Assembly: GCF_902859765.1 (NCBI RefSeq)
Contig: NZ_CADIJV010000012.1
Coordinates: 62,001 to 126,000, forward strand
Reading direction: 5' to 3'
Source of the DNA: Achromobacter pulmonis
Lineage (GTDB): Bacteria; Pseudomonadota; Gammaproteobacteria; Burkholderiales; Burkholderiaceae_B
DNA: 64,000 nucleotides
Position numbers and translations under genes: made by a program
In this document: positions 29,199 to 37,733 of the stretch, piece by piece
How positions within the stretch are numbered: position 1 is the stretch's first letter
Layout of the letters: each line of letters opens with the position of its first letter
The notes under the pieces: generated by a model
The model's input: only the letters and a program-made list of their open reading frames with translations
Databases searched by the model: none
What the model was told of the DNA's origin: nothing

Positions 29199-29855
29199 TC
29201 ATCCCGGCAGCAGCTGGTTGTTCTCCACGCGCACGTGATCGCCGGACGCGAAAGCGAACGGCTGCGCGCTGCGGAACTGGCGCGTGCTGCCGTCGTTCAT
29301 GCGGACCGTGAGCTCATAGTGCGTCACCGTTTGTTGCTGCCTGATATTACGCTCAACTTCACGGCCTGCCAAAGCGCCGCCCACCGCCCCGAGCACGGTC
29401 AGCGCCGTCTTGCCGCTGCCGCCGCCGAACTGATTGCCGACCACCCCGCCCGCGACGCCGCCGGCGATGGTGCCGACCAGATGGTCGCTATTGTCCTTGA
29501 CCGGCACCTGCACCTGGCGAATGGTTTCCACCACGCCGCAGGTGCGGCAGGCCTGCGCGGCCGGCGCGGGCGCGGGCCGGCCTTGCGCCTGGGCCTGAGC
29601 CTGGGCTGCTGGCGGTCGCGCGCCCGGGGCCTGCGGCTGGCCGGGGCTTGCGGGCTGGGCCGGCGCCAGGTTGGCGCCCTCGGGGCCGGCCTGGACCCGC
29701 GCATCCTCGGCGTGCGGCGTGGCCGATGGCGTCGGCAGCCAGCCCATCACGGCGGCCACACCGACCGAGCACATGACGATCACCGCGACGGCGGCGGCCG
29801 CGACCAGCGGATGCAGGCCGCGGCGGGGAGATTCGGTAGGGGCGGGATAATTCAT
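29199..29855 (-). CDS. Glycine-zipper 2TM-domain protein
   Basis: This is a 218-residue protein with an N-terminal membrane anchor (HPLVAAAAVAVIVMCSVGVA, about residues 15-40), a long Ala/Pro/Gln linker and a C-terminal Rick_17kDa/SlyB-like domain. Glycine zippers occur at GTIAGGVAGGVVGNQFGGG and VLGAVGGALAGREVERN, followed by YELTVRMNDGSTRQF and GDHVRVENNQLLPG. A pair CRTC lies just before the domain. Such proteins sit in the cell envelope and are often stress-responsive, but the precise role is unknown. It is upstream of the PhaM-like gene on the same strand, 43 bp away. Confidence 0.85.
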   Translation of the reverse strand: MNYPAPTESPRRGLHPLVAAAAVAVIVMCSVGVAAVMGWLPTPSATPHAEDARVQAGPEGANLAPAQPASPGQPQAPGARPPAAQAQAQAQGRPAPAPAAQACRTCGVVETIRQVQVPVKDNSDHLVGTIAGGVAGGVVGNQFGGGSGKTALTVLGAVGGALAGREVERNIRQQQTVTHYELTVRMNDGSTRQFRSAQPFAFASGDHVRVENNQLLPG

Positions 29856-29986
29856 GACGATGCTCCATCGTTACTAACCGGCAGTGGTATAGCACCCGGA
29901 CGCAGTTTCGGCATGTTGCGATGGTGACGCTTCATTGCTGCGCCAAGGCGATTGGACAGCCCCCGGCATTCGTGGAAAATAGCCTC

Positions 29987-30208
29987 ATGAATGCCATCAC
30001 CTTGCCTCAGATCGAAGCGGCCATCAACTACTGGCGCAACCGCTCGCCTTCGACCGGCGATGAATGCCGCCTGTGTCCCGAAGCGGCCGCGCTGGCCGCC
30101 CCCTATGCCTTGATGATCATGTCGCACCGCCGCGAAGTGCCCGAGGCGGAACTCACCGACCCGGCCCGCGATGCGCTGGCCGGCTGGCGCGCGGCCGGCG
30201 GCCAATGA
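29987..30208 (+). CDS. DUF3717 family small protein
   Basis: This is a 73-residue soluble protein starting MNAITLPQIEAAINYWRNRS. DUF3717 proteins of Burkholderiales share this ITLxxIExAINYWR start and the two-cysteine motif CRLCPEAAALA seen here. A role has not been established. The ATG at 29987 gives the family start. It is a single gene on the plus strand between two minus-strand genes. Confidence 0.8.
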   Translation: MNAITLPQIEAAINYWRNRSPSTGDECRLCPEAAALAAPYALMIMSHRREVPEAELTDPARDALAGWRAAGGQ

Positions 30209-30277
30209 CGCCTGCGGGCCTTTGAGCAAGCGCGCCCGGCCGCGACATCCGGCCGGGGGCCGGCGACGGTCGCGGCG

Positions 30278-30889
30278 TCAGCCCTTGAGCAGGGCCTGGA
30301 TATCGTGCACCAGGGCATCCACCCCGATGTTGTTGTTGGCCAGCACCCGCGATTCGCCCTTGCCGTCGAGCAGGTAGAACGCCGCGGTATGGTCCATGGT
30401 GTAGTTGCCGTCCTTGGTCGGCGCCTTGGCGTAGTAGGCCTTGAACGCGGCCGCCGCCTTCTTCACCTGGTCGGGCGTGCCGGTCAAACCCAGAAAACGC
30501 GGGTCGAACGCCGTTACGTATTGCTTGAGCACTTCCGGCGTGTCGCGCTCGGGGTCCACGGTGATCAGCAGCACCTGCACGCGCTCGGCGTCCGGCCCCA
30601 GCTTCTTCATGACCTCGGTCAGCTCGGCCAGCGAGGTCGGGCAGACGTCGGGACATTGCGTGAAGCCGAAGAACACCACCACCACCTTGCCGGCGAAGTC
30701 CTGCAGCGTGCGCGTCTTGCCGTTGTAGTCCGACAGTTCCAGGCCGCGGCCCAGCTGGGTGCCGCTGATGTCGCTGCCCTTGAACTGGGGCGCCTGCTCG
30801 CCGCAGGCGGCCAGGGCGGCGGTGAAAGCGGCGGCCGTGGCCAGGCGCAGGGCCAGGCGCCGGCTGGCGGAAAATACGGACATCGACAA
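30278..30889 (-). CDS. SCO1/SenC copper chaperone for cytochrome c oxidase
   Basis: SCO proteins deliver copper to the CuA site of oxidase subunit II. The 203-residue protein has a lipoprotein-like signal (LATAAAFTAALAACGEQ, lipobox Cys about 30), so it is probably tethered in the periplasm. The thioredoxin-like fold carries the copper ligands in TQCPDVCPTSL (CxxxC) and the histidine in MDHTAAFYLLD. DPERDTPEVLKQYV is the usual family motif. It is the last gene of the ctaA-ctaB-sco run and starts 11 bp after ctaB. An internal ATG two codons on is equally possible. Confidence 0.95.
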   Translation of the reverse strand: MSMSVFSASRRLALRLATAAAFTAALAACGEQAPQFKGSDISGTQLGRGLELSDYNGKTRTLQDFAGKVVVVFFGFTQCPDVCPTSLAELTEVMKKLGPDAERVQVLLITVDPERDTPEVLKQYVTAFDPRFLGLTGTPDQVKKAAAAFKAYYAKAPTKDGNYTMDHTAAFYLLDGKGESRVLANNNIGVDALVHDIQALLKG

Positions 30890-30900
30890 CCTCCAGGGGG

Positions 30901-31794
30901 TCAGAGCAGCGCGACCCAGTGGTCCACCAGCAGGGCGCCGAACAGCAGCGCCAGGTAGAGAATGGAAAAACGGAACATGCTGCGGGCCAGTTCGTCGCTG
31001 TAGTTGCGGTACAGCCGCCAGGCGTACGACACGAACATGCCGCCCAGCACCAGCGCCGCCAGCAGATACAAGGCGCCACTCATGCGGATCGCGGTGGGCA
31101 GCAGCGTGGTGGCGACCAGCGCGATGCTGTAGAGCAGGATGTGCAAGCGGGTGAACTGCTGGCCATGCGTCACCGGCAGCATCGGCAGGCCGGCCTTGGC
31201 GTAGTCATGGTTGCGGTACAGCGCCAGCGCCCAGAAATGCGGCGGCGTCCAGATGAAGATGATCAGCACCAGCAGCCAGGCCTCGGCCGGCACCGAATCG
31301 GCCACCGCCGCCCAGCCCAGCGCCGGCGGCATGGCGCCCGACAGGCCGCCGATGACGATGTTCTGCGGCGTGCGCGGCTTGAGGATGATGGTGTAGATCA
31401 CCGCGTAGCCGACGAAGGTGGCGAAGGTCAGCCACATGGTCAGCGGGTTGACCAGCGTGTACAGCACGAACATGCCGGCCCCGCCCAGCAGGCCCGACAG
31501 GCTCAGCACCTGGAACGCGGAAATGGTGCCGCGCGCGGTGGCGCGCCGCGCCGTGCGCAGCATGCGCGCGTCGACTTCCTGCTCGATCAGGCAATTGATG
31601 GCGAAGGCGGCCGCCGCCAGCAACCAGATGCCGATGGTGCCGAACAGCACCCGCCGCATGTCCGGCACGCCCGGCACGGCCAGGAACATGCCAATCACCG
31701 CGCAGAACACCGCCAACTGGGTGACGCGCGGCTTGGTGAGCACGAAATATTGGCGGAGCAATCCGGATTGGGGAGCGGCAAGACTGGTCATCAT
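30901..31794 (-). CDS. ctaB: Protoheme IX farnesyltransferase CtaB (heme O synthase)
   Basis: This membrane prenyltransferase adds a farnesyl group to heme B to give heme O for cytochrome oxidase. The 297-residue protein has about nine hydrophobic helices. The first catalytic loop reads [20 protein letters not shown], corresponding to the NxxxDxxxD-type prenyl-diphosphate motif, here N-x5-D-x2-M-x-[22 protein letters not shown] is the second family signature. It sits between ctaA and the SCO gene, with 10-bp gaps on both sides, typical of one operon. Confidence 0.96.
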   Translation of the reverse strand: MMTSLAAPQSGLLRQYFVLTKPRVTQLAVFCAVIGMFLAVPGVPDMRRVLFGTIGIWLLAAAAFAINCLIEQEVDARMLRTARRATARGTISAFQVLSLSGLLGGAGMFVLYTLVNPLTMWLTFATFVGYAVIYTIILKPRTPQNIVIGGLSGAMPPALGWAAVADSVPAEAWLLVLIIFIWTPPHFWALALYRNHDYAKAGLPMLPVTHGQQFTRLHILLYSIALVATTLLPTAIRMSGALYLLAALVLGGMFVSYAWRLYRNYSDELARSMFRFSILYLALLFGALLVDHWVALL

Positions 31795-31804
31795 GGACCC
31801 TATT

Positions 31805-32839
31805 TTAAACGCGCACCGAATTGGGGCCGTAGCCCCCGGCCGGCGCCGCGCCCGCGGTGGACAGGCGCACCATCAACACCACGGCGGCCAGCGTCAGGCC
31901 AGCCGCCCCGCCATTGTGCAACACCGCGATCAAGAGTGGCCACTGGAAGAAGATGGTGGTCAGCCCTGTCAGCAGTTGCGCGCCCAGCAGAGCCAGCATC
32001 AGCGTGGCCGGGCCGCGCAGTCCGCGGTCGGCGCGCAGGCGCCAGGCCAGCACGCCCAGGTAGGCGAACACGACGAAGGCGAAATTGCGATGCACCCAGT
32101 GGATCGCCGTTAGCGCCGGCTGCGAGATCATCTCGCCGGACGGCAGTTCGCCCAGCCCGCGGATGATCGAATAGCCGCCATGGAAGTCCATGTCCGGCAC
32201 CCACTTGCCGTGGCACATGGGGAAGTCCATGCAGGCCAGGGCCGCGTAGTTGGTGCTGACCCAGCCGCCCAGCGTCACCTGGATCAGCAGCAGGATGAAA
32301 CCGCCCACCACCCAGGGCTTGAAACGCCGCGCCGCGGCGGCCACGGCGTGGTGCGGCCGCTCGCGCGCCGACAGCCAGGTCATCAGCGCCAGCACCGACA
32401 GACCGAACACCAGGTGCGCCGTAACCACGGCGGGCATCAGTTTGTGCGTCACGGTCCAGGCGCCGAACGCGCCCTGCACGCACACCGCCACCAGCGTGGT
32501 CACTGCCAGGGCCGGCGAACGGCCCAGCTCGCGCCGGTAGCGCCACGCCATGTAGACGATGCCGATGATCAGCATACCGAGGATCGAGCCGACATAGCGG
32601 TGGATCATCTCGATCCAGGCCTTGGACAGCGTCACCGGGCCGAACGGCATGGCCTGCGAGGCCTGGTGGATGTCGCCCATCGCCCCCAGCGGGGTGACAT
32701 TGCCATAGCAGCCGGGCCAGTCCGGGCAGCCCAGGCCCGAATCCGTCAAGCGCACGAAGGCGCCAAACATGATCAGGTCCAGCGTCAGGAACCAGGTGAA
32801 GAAGACGAGTTTGCGATACCGCGCTTTGATGCGTTCCAT
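31805..32839 (-). CDS. ctaA: Heme A synthase CtaA (COX15)
   Basis: CtaA converts heme O to heme A in the inner membrane. The 344-residue protein has about eight membrane helices with the conserved [19 protein letters not shown] near the N-terminus (glutamate-free loop with paired cysteines), [15 protein letters not shown] and [14 protein letters not shown], whose histidines ligate hemes. [15 protein letters not shown] supplies the second cysteine pair. The ATG at 32839 ([10 protein letters not shown]) fits better than the one three codons upstream. It is followed by ctaB 10 bp later. Confidence 0.95.
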   Translation of the reverse strand: MERIKARYRKLVFFTWFLTLDLIMFGAFVRLTDSGLGCPDWPGCYGNVTPLGAMGDIHQASQAMPFGPVTLSKAWIEMIHRYVGSILGMLIIGIVYMAWRYRRELGRSPALAVTTLVAVCVQGAFGAWTVTHKLMPAVVTAHLVFGLSVLALMTWLSARERPHHAVAAAARRFKPWVVGGFILLLIQVTLGGWVSTNYAALACMDFPMCHGKWVPDMDFHGGYSIIRGLGELPSGEMISQPALTAIHWVHRNFAFVVFAYLGVLAWRLRADRGLRGPATLMLALLGAQLLTGLTTIFFQWPLLIAVLHNGGAAGLTLAAVVLMVRLSTAGAAPAGGYGPNSVRV

Positions 32840-32861
32840 GGAAACCAACTGAATAACCGAT

Positions 32862-33476
32862 TCAACCGATGCGCGAGTTATAGACCAGCTTGCTGATGTC
32901 CTTGCGCACCTTCACGCCGTCGGCGTCGGCGGGATACTGCATCATCAGGTTGCCCAGGGGATCAATCACCCAGATCGGCTGCGCCAGCCCGGGTTGACCG
33001 GCCGCGCTGTCGCGCGCCAGCAGGAAACGCGCCAACTGATCGGGATCGGCGCGCAGCATGACCGTGCCCTGGTAGGCCTGCAGCACCTTGTCCGGCACCG
33101 GGCCGTCGTCGGTGATGAACCAGACCCGCGCCAGGCGGTCGACGTTCTTGCCCTGGCTGGCGTGGGTGTTGCGGGTGATGTAGAGCTTGCGGGCGCAGCT
33201 TTCAGGGCAGGCCGCGCCGTCGGCCGCCACCAGCAGCCACTTGCCCTTCAGGCTCCCCAGGTCGAACGGCTTGCCGTCCAGCGTGGTCAGTTTGAGCGCC
33301 TCGGGCGCCGGCATCGGCCGCTGCGGCTCGATCAGTTGGCCATAGTTGCTGGCGTCAGCCGGCCACCATTGCGGGTTCATATAGACCACGAAGGCCGCCA
33401 CGATCGGCGCCAGCGTGCACAGGAACACCAGCACCATCGGCATCAGCGAGCGCCGGGCGGGTTGGGAAGCAGTCAT
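32862..33476 (-). CDS. Membrane-anchored SCO-like protein of the cox assembly cluster
   Basis: This 204-residue protein has one N-terminal membrane helix (MPMVLVFLCTLAPIVAAFVV) and a periplasmic domain with the start of a thioredoxin-like fold (LTTLDGKPFDLGSLKGKWLL). A CPESC motif follows in DGAACPESCARKLYITRN, placed like the CxxxC copper motif of SCO proteins, but the conserved SCO histidine is not obvious. It lies between SURF1 and ctaA in the same order as in other Burkholderiales. A role as a thiol or copper assembly factor is inferred from position and CxxxC motif. Confidence 0.8.
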   Translation of the reverse strand: MTASQPARRSLMPMVLVFLCTLAPIVAAFVVYMNPQWWPADASNYGQLIEPQRPMPAPEALKLTTLDGKPFDLGSLKGKWLLVAADGAACPESCARKLYITRNTHASQGKNVDRLARVWFITDDGPVPDKVLQAYQGTVMLRADPDQLARFLLARDSAAGQPGLAQPIWVIDPLGNLMMQYPADADGVKVRKDISKLVYNSRIG

Positions 33477-33521
33477 GTCGCGAGCCACGTGGGTCATGGA
33501 TTCTGTTGTCGGAAAAGGGGG

Positions 33522-34319
33522 TCAGGCCGCCGGATGGTCGGTCCCGCGTTGGCGCATGCGCTTGATGGCGCCCCCCAGCACCACCAGCCAGGCAATGGCG
33601 GCAAACAAGGCAAAGGAGAACCATTCGACGGCGTACACCGTGTTCTGCTGGAAATTCACCGACGGTTGCGGCCAGTCGTGCACCAGGCCGTCGTCCTCGC
33701 CGTTGCCGAACTGGCTCATCACGGTGGGCAGCAGCGTCAAGCCGGTGGCCTTTGCATAAGCGTCCAGCGGCAGGTTCTGCACCTGCGGCGCCGCGCCGCC
33801 GGCCGCGGGCAGTCTGGCCGGCAGGCTGGAGGCGTCCTGGCCGCCCAGCGACCACAATTCAAACATGCGCGGCACGCGTGGCGACAGCTCGCCCTTGATG
33901 GTCTGCACGCCCTCGGGCGTGGCCGGCAGCACCGGCGCGCCCTGGCCCTGGATCACCCGCGGCAGCCAGCCGCGCAGCACCAGCACCGCGCTGCGGCTGC
34001 CGGCATCCAGCAGCAGCGGCGTGGCCAGCCAGTAGCCGGGCTTGCCGTCGTGGTTGCGGTTGTCCAGCAGTACACTGAACTCGGGCAGCCAGGTGCCGCG
34101 GGCCTCGGCCACGCGCCACGGTTTCATGGCGGCCGGCGCGGTCGACGGCGCCAGCGCCAGCGGCGCTTGCTTGCGGCCGGCTTCGATAGCCGCCAGAATG
34201 TCGCGTCGCTCGTCGGCCCGCCGCAGCTGCCATTGGCCCAACGAGGCCAGGATCACCACGGCGATCCCCAGCAGGAGCAAAGCGGCTACCGTGTAGCGGG
34301 TTGAATGCGGTCGGGCCAT
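33522..34319 (-). CDS. SURF1 family cytochrome oxidase biogenesis protein
   Basis: SURF1 helps insert heme A into oxidase subunit I. The 265-residue protein has the expected two terminal membrane helices (TVAALLLLGIAVVILASLGQ near the start, FSFALFAAIAWLVVLGGAIK at the end). Between them lies the periplasmic domain with SLGQWQLRRADERR, NHDGKPGYWLATPLLL, VLRGWLP and the C-terminal NTVYAVEWFSFAL. The ATG at 34319 gives the typical short N-terminus. The next gene on the same strand follows after 45 bp. Confidence 0.93.
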   Translation of the reverse strand: MARPHSTRYTVAALLLLGIAVVILASLGQWQLRRADERRDILAAIEAGRKQAPLALAPSTAPAAMKPWRVAEARGTWLPEFSVLLDNRNHDGKPGYWLATPLLLDAGSRSAVLVLRGWLPRVIQGQGAPVLPATPEGVQTIKGELSPRVPRMFELWSLGGQDASSLPARLPAAGGAAPQVQNLPLDAYAKATGLTLLPTVMSQFGNGEDDGLVHDWPQPSVNFQQNTVYAVEWFSFALFAAIAWLVVLGGAIKRMRQRGTDHPAA

Positions 34320-34355
34320 TTGTCTTGAATCAATCGATTTTGTCCGGAGACCATC

Positions 34356-34556
34356 ATGCGCGTTTTCGTCGTACTGGCCTTCATCGGTATCCTGGCCAGT
34401 CTGGCATCCGCCCTGGTCTACCTGATGCGGGACAAAGGCAGCACCAACCGCACGGTCAATGCGCTGACGGTGCGCATCGGCCTGTCGGTGGCCCTGTTCC
34501 TGTTCGTGCTGTTCGCCCACCACATGGGCTGGATCGAAAGCACCGGTTTTAGATAG
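34356..34556 (+). CDS. Twin transmembrane protein, DUF2909 family
   Basis: This is a 66-residue protein with two membrane helices (VVLAFIGILASLASALVYLM and GLSVALFLFVLFAHHMGWI). DUF2909 proteins are habitually found in this position beside cox genes. TCCGGAGA precedes the ATG as a ribosome-binding site. It is on the plus strand, opposite to all cox genes around it, and starts 36 bp from SURF1. A role in oxidase assembly is inferred from position only. Confidence 0.85.
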   Translation: MRVFVVLAFIGILASLASALVYLMRDKGSTNRTVNALTVRIGLSVALFLFVLFAHHMGWIESTGFR

Positions 34557-34718
34557 GCCCGCGCGCGGCCGGTTCCCCGGTCCGCGCCTCGCGGTCCAGC
34601 CGTATTGGAACACGGACCGCCAGCAAGCGAAGGGCGAGGCCCGTGGCGCCGGTTTCCCGGCGGCCCGCCAGCCTCGCCCCGTCCGGCGGATCGGCCCGGC
34701 GCTGCCGGGCCCCGCGTC

Positions 34719-35594
34719 TTAGAACCAGTAGACGAACAGATACAGGCCCAGCCACACCACGTCCACGAAGTGCCAGTACCAGGCGGCGCCCTCGAAGCCG
34801 AAGTGATGATCGGGCCGGAAATGGCCGCGCATCAGGCGGATCAGAATGACCGTCAGCATCGTGGCGCCCAGAATCACATGGAAACCATGGAAGCCGGTCA
34901 GCATGTAGAACAGCGAACCGTAAGCGCCCGAGTTGAACTTGAGGTTCAGCTCGGTGTACGCGTGGTGGTATTCAGCGGCCTGGCAGGCCACGAAGATGAA
35001 ACCCAGGATGACCGTGGCGGCCAGCCAGAACATGGTCTTGCCGCGGTGGTTCTCGCGCAGCGCGTGGTGAGCGATGGTCAGCGTCACGCCCGAGCTCAGC
35101 AGCAGCGCGGTGTTGATGGTCGGCAGCCAGAACGGGCCCACGGTCTGGAAGGGCTCGACCACGCCGGCCGGGCCTAGGTTGGGCCACACCGCCTGGAAGT
35201 CGGGCCACAGCATCAAGCGGTGGTCCATGTCGCCCAGCCACGGCGTGGTGATGGTGCGCACGTACCAGAGGGCGCCAAAGAACGCCGCGAAGAACATCAC
35301 TTCCGAGAAGATGAACCAGCTCATGCCCCAGCGGTAGGAGCCGTCGATGCGCTTGCTGTTCAGGCCGGCCTCGGACTCCTGGATGGCATCGCCGAACCAG
35401 TAATACAGCACCACGATCAGCCCGATGAAGCCGGCCAGCACCGACCATTTGGCCCAACTCACGCCGTTGATCCAGCCCGCGGCGCCCAGGCCCATGAACA
35501 GCAGCGCCACGGCCGTGCGCACGGGGTGGCCCGAGTCGGCGGGCACGAAGTAATAGGGTGCCTCTTTACCTTGAACCGAGTGGCTTGCACTCAT
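34719..35594 (-). CDS. ctaE: Cytochrome c oxidase subunit III
   Basis: Subunit III of aa3-type oxidase has seven membrane helices and stabilises proton uptake. The 291-residue sequence has MSWFIFSEVMFFAAFFGALW, TLTIAHHALRENHRGKTMFW, YHHAYTELNLKFNSGAYGSL, LTGFHGFHVILGATML and the C-terminal WYWHFVDVVWLGLYLFVYWF. Length and motifs fit the family. It lies 38 bp downstream of the DUF2970 gene. Confidence 0.96.
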   Translation of the reverse strand: MSASHSVQGKEAPYYFVPADSGHPVRTAVALLFMGLGAAGWINGVSWAKWSVLAGFIGLIVVLYYWFGDAIQESEAGLNSKRIDGSYRWGMSWFIFSEVMFFAAFFGALWYVRTITTPWLGDMDHRLMLWPDFQAVWPNLGPAGVVEPFQTVGPFWLPTINTALLLSSGVTLTIAHHALRENHRGKTMFWLAATVILGFIFVACQAAEYHHAYTELNLKFNSGAYGSLFYMLTGFHGFHVILGATMLTVILIRLMRGHFRPDHHFGFEGAAWYWHFVDVVWLGLYLFVYWF

Positions 35595-35632
35595 GGCTTT
35601 CTCCCTGGTACTGATTTATAGAATTAAGTGAT

Positions 35633-35857
35633 TCAAGTCAGGCTGGATACCGCCCAACGCACAATTAACACCAGCACGGCCACGAAGATCGCCGCCGCCA
35701 GCAACCCCGCCACGATCACATGGACGGGATTGAGCCTGGCGCTGTCCTCGCGATAGCCCGCGCCCTTGCGGACGCCAAAAAATCCCCACGCCACCGCCTT
35801 CATCGTCTGGAAGAAGCTCAGCTTGCGCTGGGCGGATTCACGCAGGTCGTCGCTCAT
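35633..35857 (-). CDS. DUF2970 family membrane protein
   Basis: This is a 74-residue protein with one helix (HVIVAGLLAAAIFVAVLVLI) and the family start FFQTMKAVAWGFFGVRKGAG. It usually lies between ctaG and ctaE in Burkholderiales. Here it directly follows the small assembly protein with a 6-bp gap, so ctaG is absent from this place. Its function is unknown but linked to the oxidase by position. Confidence 0.85.
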   Translation of the reverse strand: MSDDLRESAQRKLSFFQTMKAVAWGFFGVRKGAGYREDSARLNPVHVIVAGLLAAAIFVAVLVLIVRWAVSSLT

Positions 35858-35863
35858 GGCTCG

Positions 35864-35998
35864 CTATCCGCCAATGGCCTTGCCCGCCAGCAGCGCCGAA
35901 CCGCGGAACACGGTCCAGGCGAACACGGCGATGACGAATACCAGCAGAACCAGTCCTGCGATCTTGTTGCGTCGGCGCTGCTCGGGTGTCATGGCCAT
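35864..35998 (-). CDS. Cytochrome oxidase small assembly protein
   Basis: This short protein of 44 residues (MAMTPEQRRRNKIAGLVLLV then a helix ending FAWTVFRG) has a single membrane segment. It matches the small assembly protein found after ctaD in Burkholderiales. The start may be the ATG at 35992 (MTPEQRRRN), giving 42 residues. It lies 29 bp downstream of ctaD. Confidence 0.8.
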   Translation of the reverse strand: MAMTPEQRRRNKIAGLVLLVFVIAVFAWTVFRGSALLAGKAIGG

Positions 35999-36027
35999 GC
36001 TGCCTGTTACGGGGTTGGAATCGGCGC

Positions 36028-37635
36028 TCACTTGACTTCGGGCGGCGTCTCGAAGGTGTGGAATGGCGCGGGCGACGGCACCGTCCATTCCAGCCCTTCG
36101 GCGCCCTCCCACGGCTTGGCCGTGGCCTTTTCGCCCTTGCCCATGTAGCAGCGCAGCACCGCCCACAGGAAGATCAGTTGCGACAGGCCGAACCAGAAAG
36201 CGCCGATGGTGGCGATCTGGTGGAACGTCGTGAACTGCGCAGCGTAGTCGGCGTAGCGACGCGGCATGCCGGCCAGGCCCAGGAAGTGCATCGGGAAGAA
36301 GGTCACGTTGAACGAGATCAGCGTCGACCAGAAGTGCAGCTTGCCCAGCTTTTCGCTGTACATGCGGCCCGTCCACTTGGGCAGCCAGTAGTAGGTGCCG
36401 GCGAACAGCGCGAACAGGGAGCCGGCCACCAGCACGTAGTGGAAGTGGGCCACCACGTAATAGGTGTCATGCACCTGGATGTCGATCGGCGCGACCGACA
36501 GGATCAGGCCGGTGAAGCCGCCCATCGTGAACACGAAGATAAAGCCGATCGAGAACAGCATCGGCGTCTCGAACGTCATCGAACCGCGCCACATGGTGGC
36601 AACCCAGTTGAACACCTTCACTCCGGTCGGAATGGAGATGAGCATGGTGGCGTACATGAAGTACAGCTGCCCGGTCACCGGCATGCCGGTGGTGAACATG
36701 TGGTGGGCCCAGACGATGAACGACAGCACGGCGATCGAGGCGGTGGCATATACCATCGAGGCATAGCCGAACAGCTTCTTGCGGGCGAACGCGGGCACGA
36801 TGGCCGACACGATGCCGAACGCCGGCAGGATCATGATGTAGACCTCGGGGTGCCCGAAGAACCAGAACACGTGCTGGTACAGCACCGGGTCGCCGCCGGC
36901 GGCGGCGTTGAAAAAGCCGGTGCCGAAGTGGCGGTCGGTCAGCACCATGGTGATGGCGGCGGCCAGCACCGGCATCACGGCCAGCAGCAGGAAGGCGGTG
37001 ATCAGCCAGGTCCAGCAGAACAGCGGCATCTTCATCAGCGTCATGCCGGGCGCGCGCATGTTCAGCACGGTCACGATGATGTTGATGGCGCCCATGATCG
37101 AGGACGCGCCCATGATGTGCATGGCGAAGATGGCCAGGTCCATGCCCGGGCCCATCTGCAGCGACAGCGGCGCGTACAGCGTCCAGCCGGCGGCGGTGGC
37201 GCCTCCCGGCACGAAGAACGACGCCGTCAGCATGATCGCGGCCACCGGCAGCAGCCAGAAGCTGAAGTTGTTCATGCGCGCGAAGGCCATGTCGGACGCG
37301 CCGATCTGCATCGGGATCATCCAGTTGGCGAAGCCCACGAAGGCCGGCATGATGGCGCCGAACACCATGATCAGGCCGTGCATGGTGGTGAACTGGTTGA
37401 ACAGCTCGGGGCGGAAGAACTGCAGGCCCGGCTCGAACAGCTCGGTACGCAGCAGCAGCGCCAGCGTGCCGCCTTCGAGCAGCATGACGAACGAGAAGAT
37501 GAGATACATCGTCCCGATGTCTTTGTGATTGGTGGCGAAAAGCCAGCGACGCCAGCCGGTGGGGGTGGCGTGGTGGTGGTCATCGTGACCGTGGCCGTGG
37601 CCCGGCGACACGTGGTCTACAGTGACGCTGCTCAT
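36028..37635 (-). CDS. ctaD: Cytochrome c oxidase subunit I
   Basis: This is the catalytic subunit with heme a, heme a3 and CuB. The 535-residue protein has 12 membrane helices. The CuB/tyrosine motif [13 protein letters not shown] starts near residue 262, and [17 protein letters not shown] supplies the heme a and a3 histidines. [17 protein letters not shown] at the N-terminus and the [20 protein letters not shown] region match aa3-type oxidases. A histidine-rich lead ([11 protein letters not shown]) precedes the first helix, which could bind metal. It follows ctaC by 98 bp. Confidence 0.97.
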   Translation of the reverse strand: MSSVTVDHVSPGHGHGHDDHHHATPTGWRRWLFATNHKDIGTMYLIFSFVMLLEGGTLALLLRTELFEPGLQFFRPELFNQFTTMHGLIMVFGAIMPAFVGFANWMIPMQIGASDMAFARMNNFSFWLLPVAAIMLTASFFVPGGATAAGWTLYAPLSLQMGPGMDLAIFAMHIMGASSIMGAINIIVTVLNMRAPGMTLMKMPLFCWTWLITAFLLLAVMPVLAAAITMVLTDRHFGTGFFNAAAGGDPVLYQHVFWFFGHPEVYIMILPAFGIVSAIVPAFARKKLFGYASMVYATASIAVLSFIVWAHHMFTTGMPVTGQLYFMYATMLISIPTGVKVFNWVATMWRGSMTFETPMLFSIGFIFVFTMGGFTGLILSVAPIDIQVHDTYYVVAHFHYVLVAGSLFALFAGTYYWLPKWTGRMYSEKLGKLHFWSTLISFNVTFFPMHFLGLAGMPRRYADYAAQFTTFHQIATIGAFWFGLSQLIFLWAVLRCYMGKGEKATAKPWEGAEGLEWTVPSPAPFHTFETPPEVK

Positions 37636-37733
37636 GATGGACTCCTTCCTGCTGAGTGCCGGCCCCGTTCCACGGAACCGGCAGGGTATCTCTGACTAAA
37701 CGGAACCAGCTCTGCGTTGGGAAGCGGGCGCGA

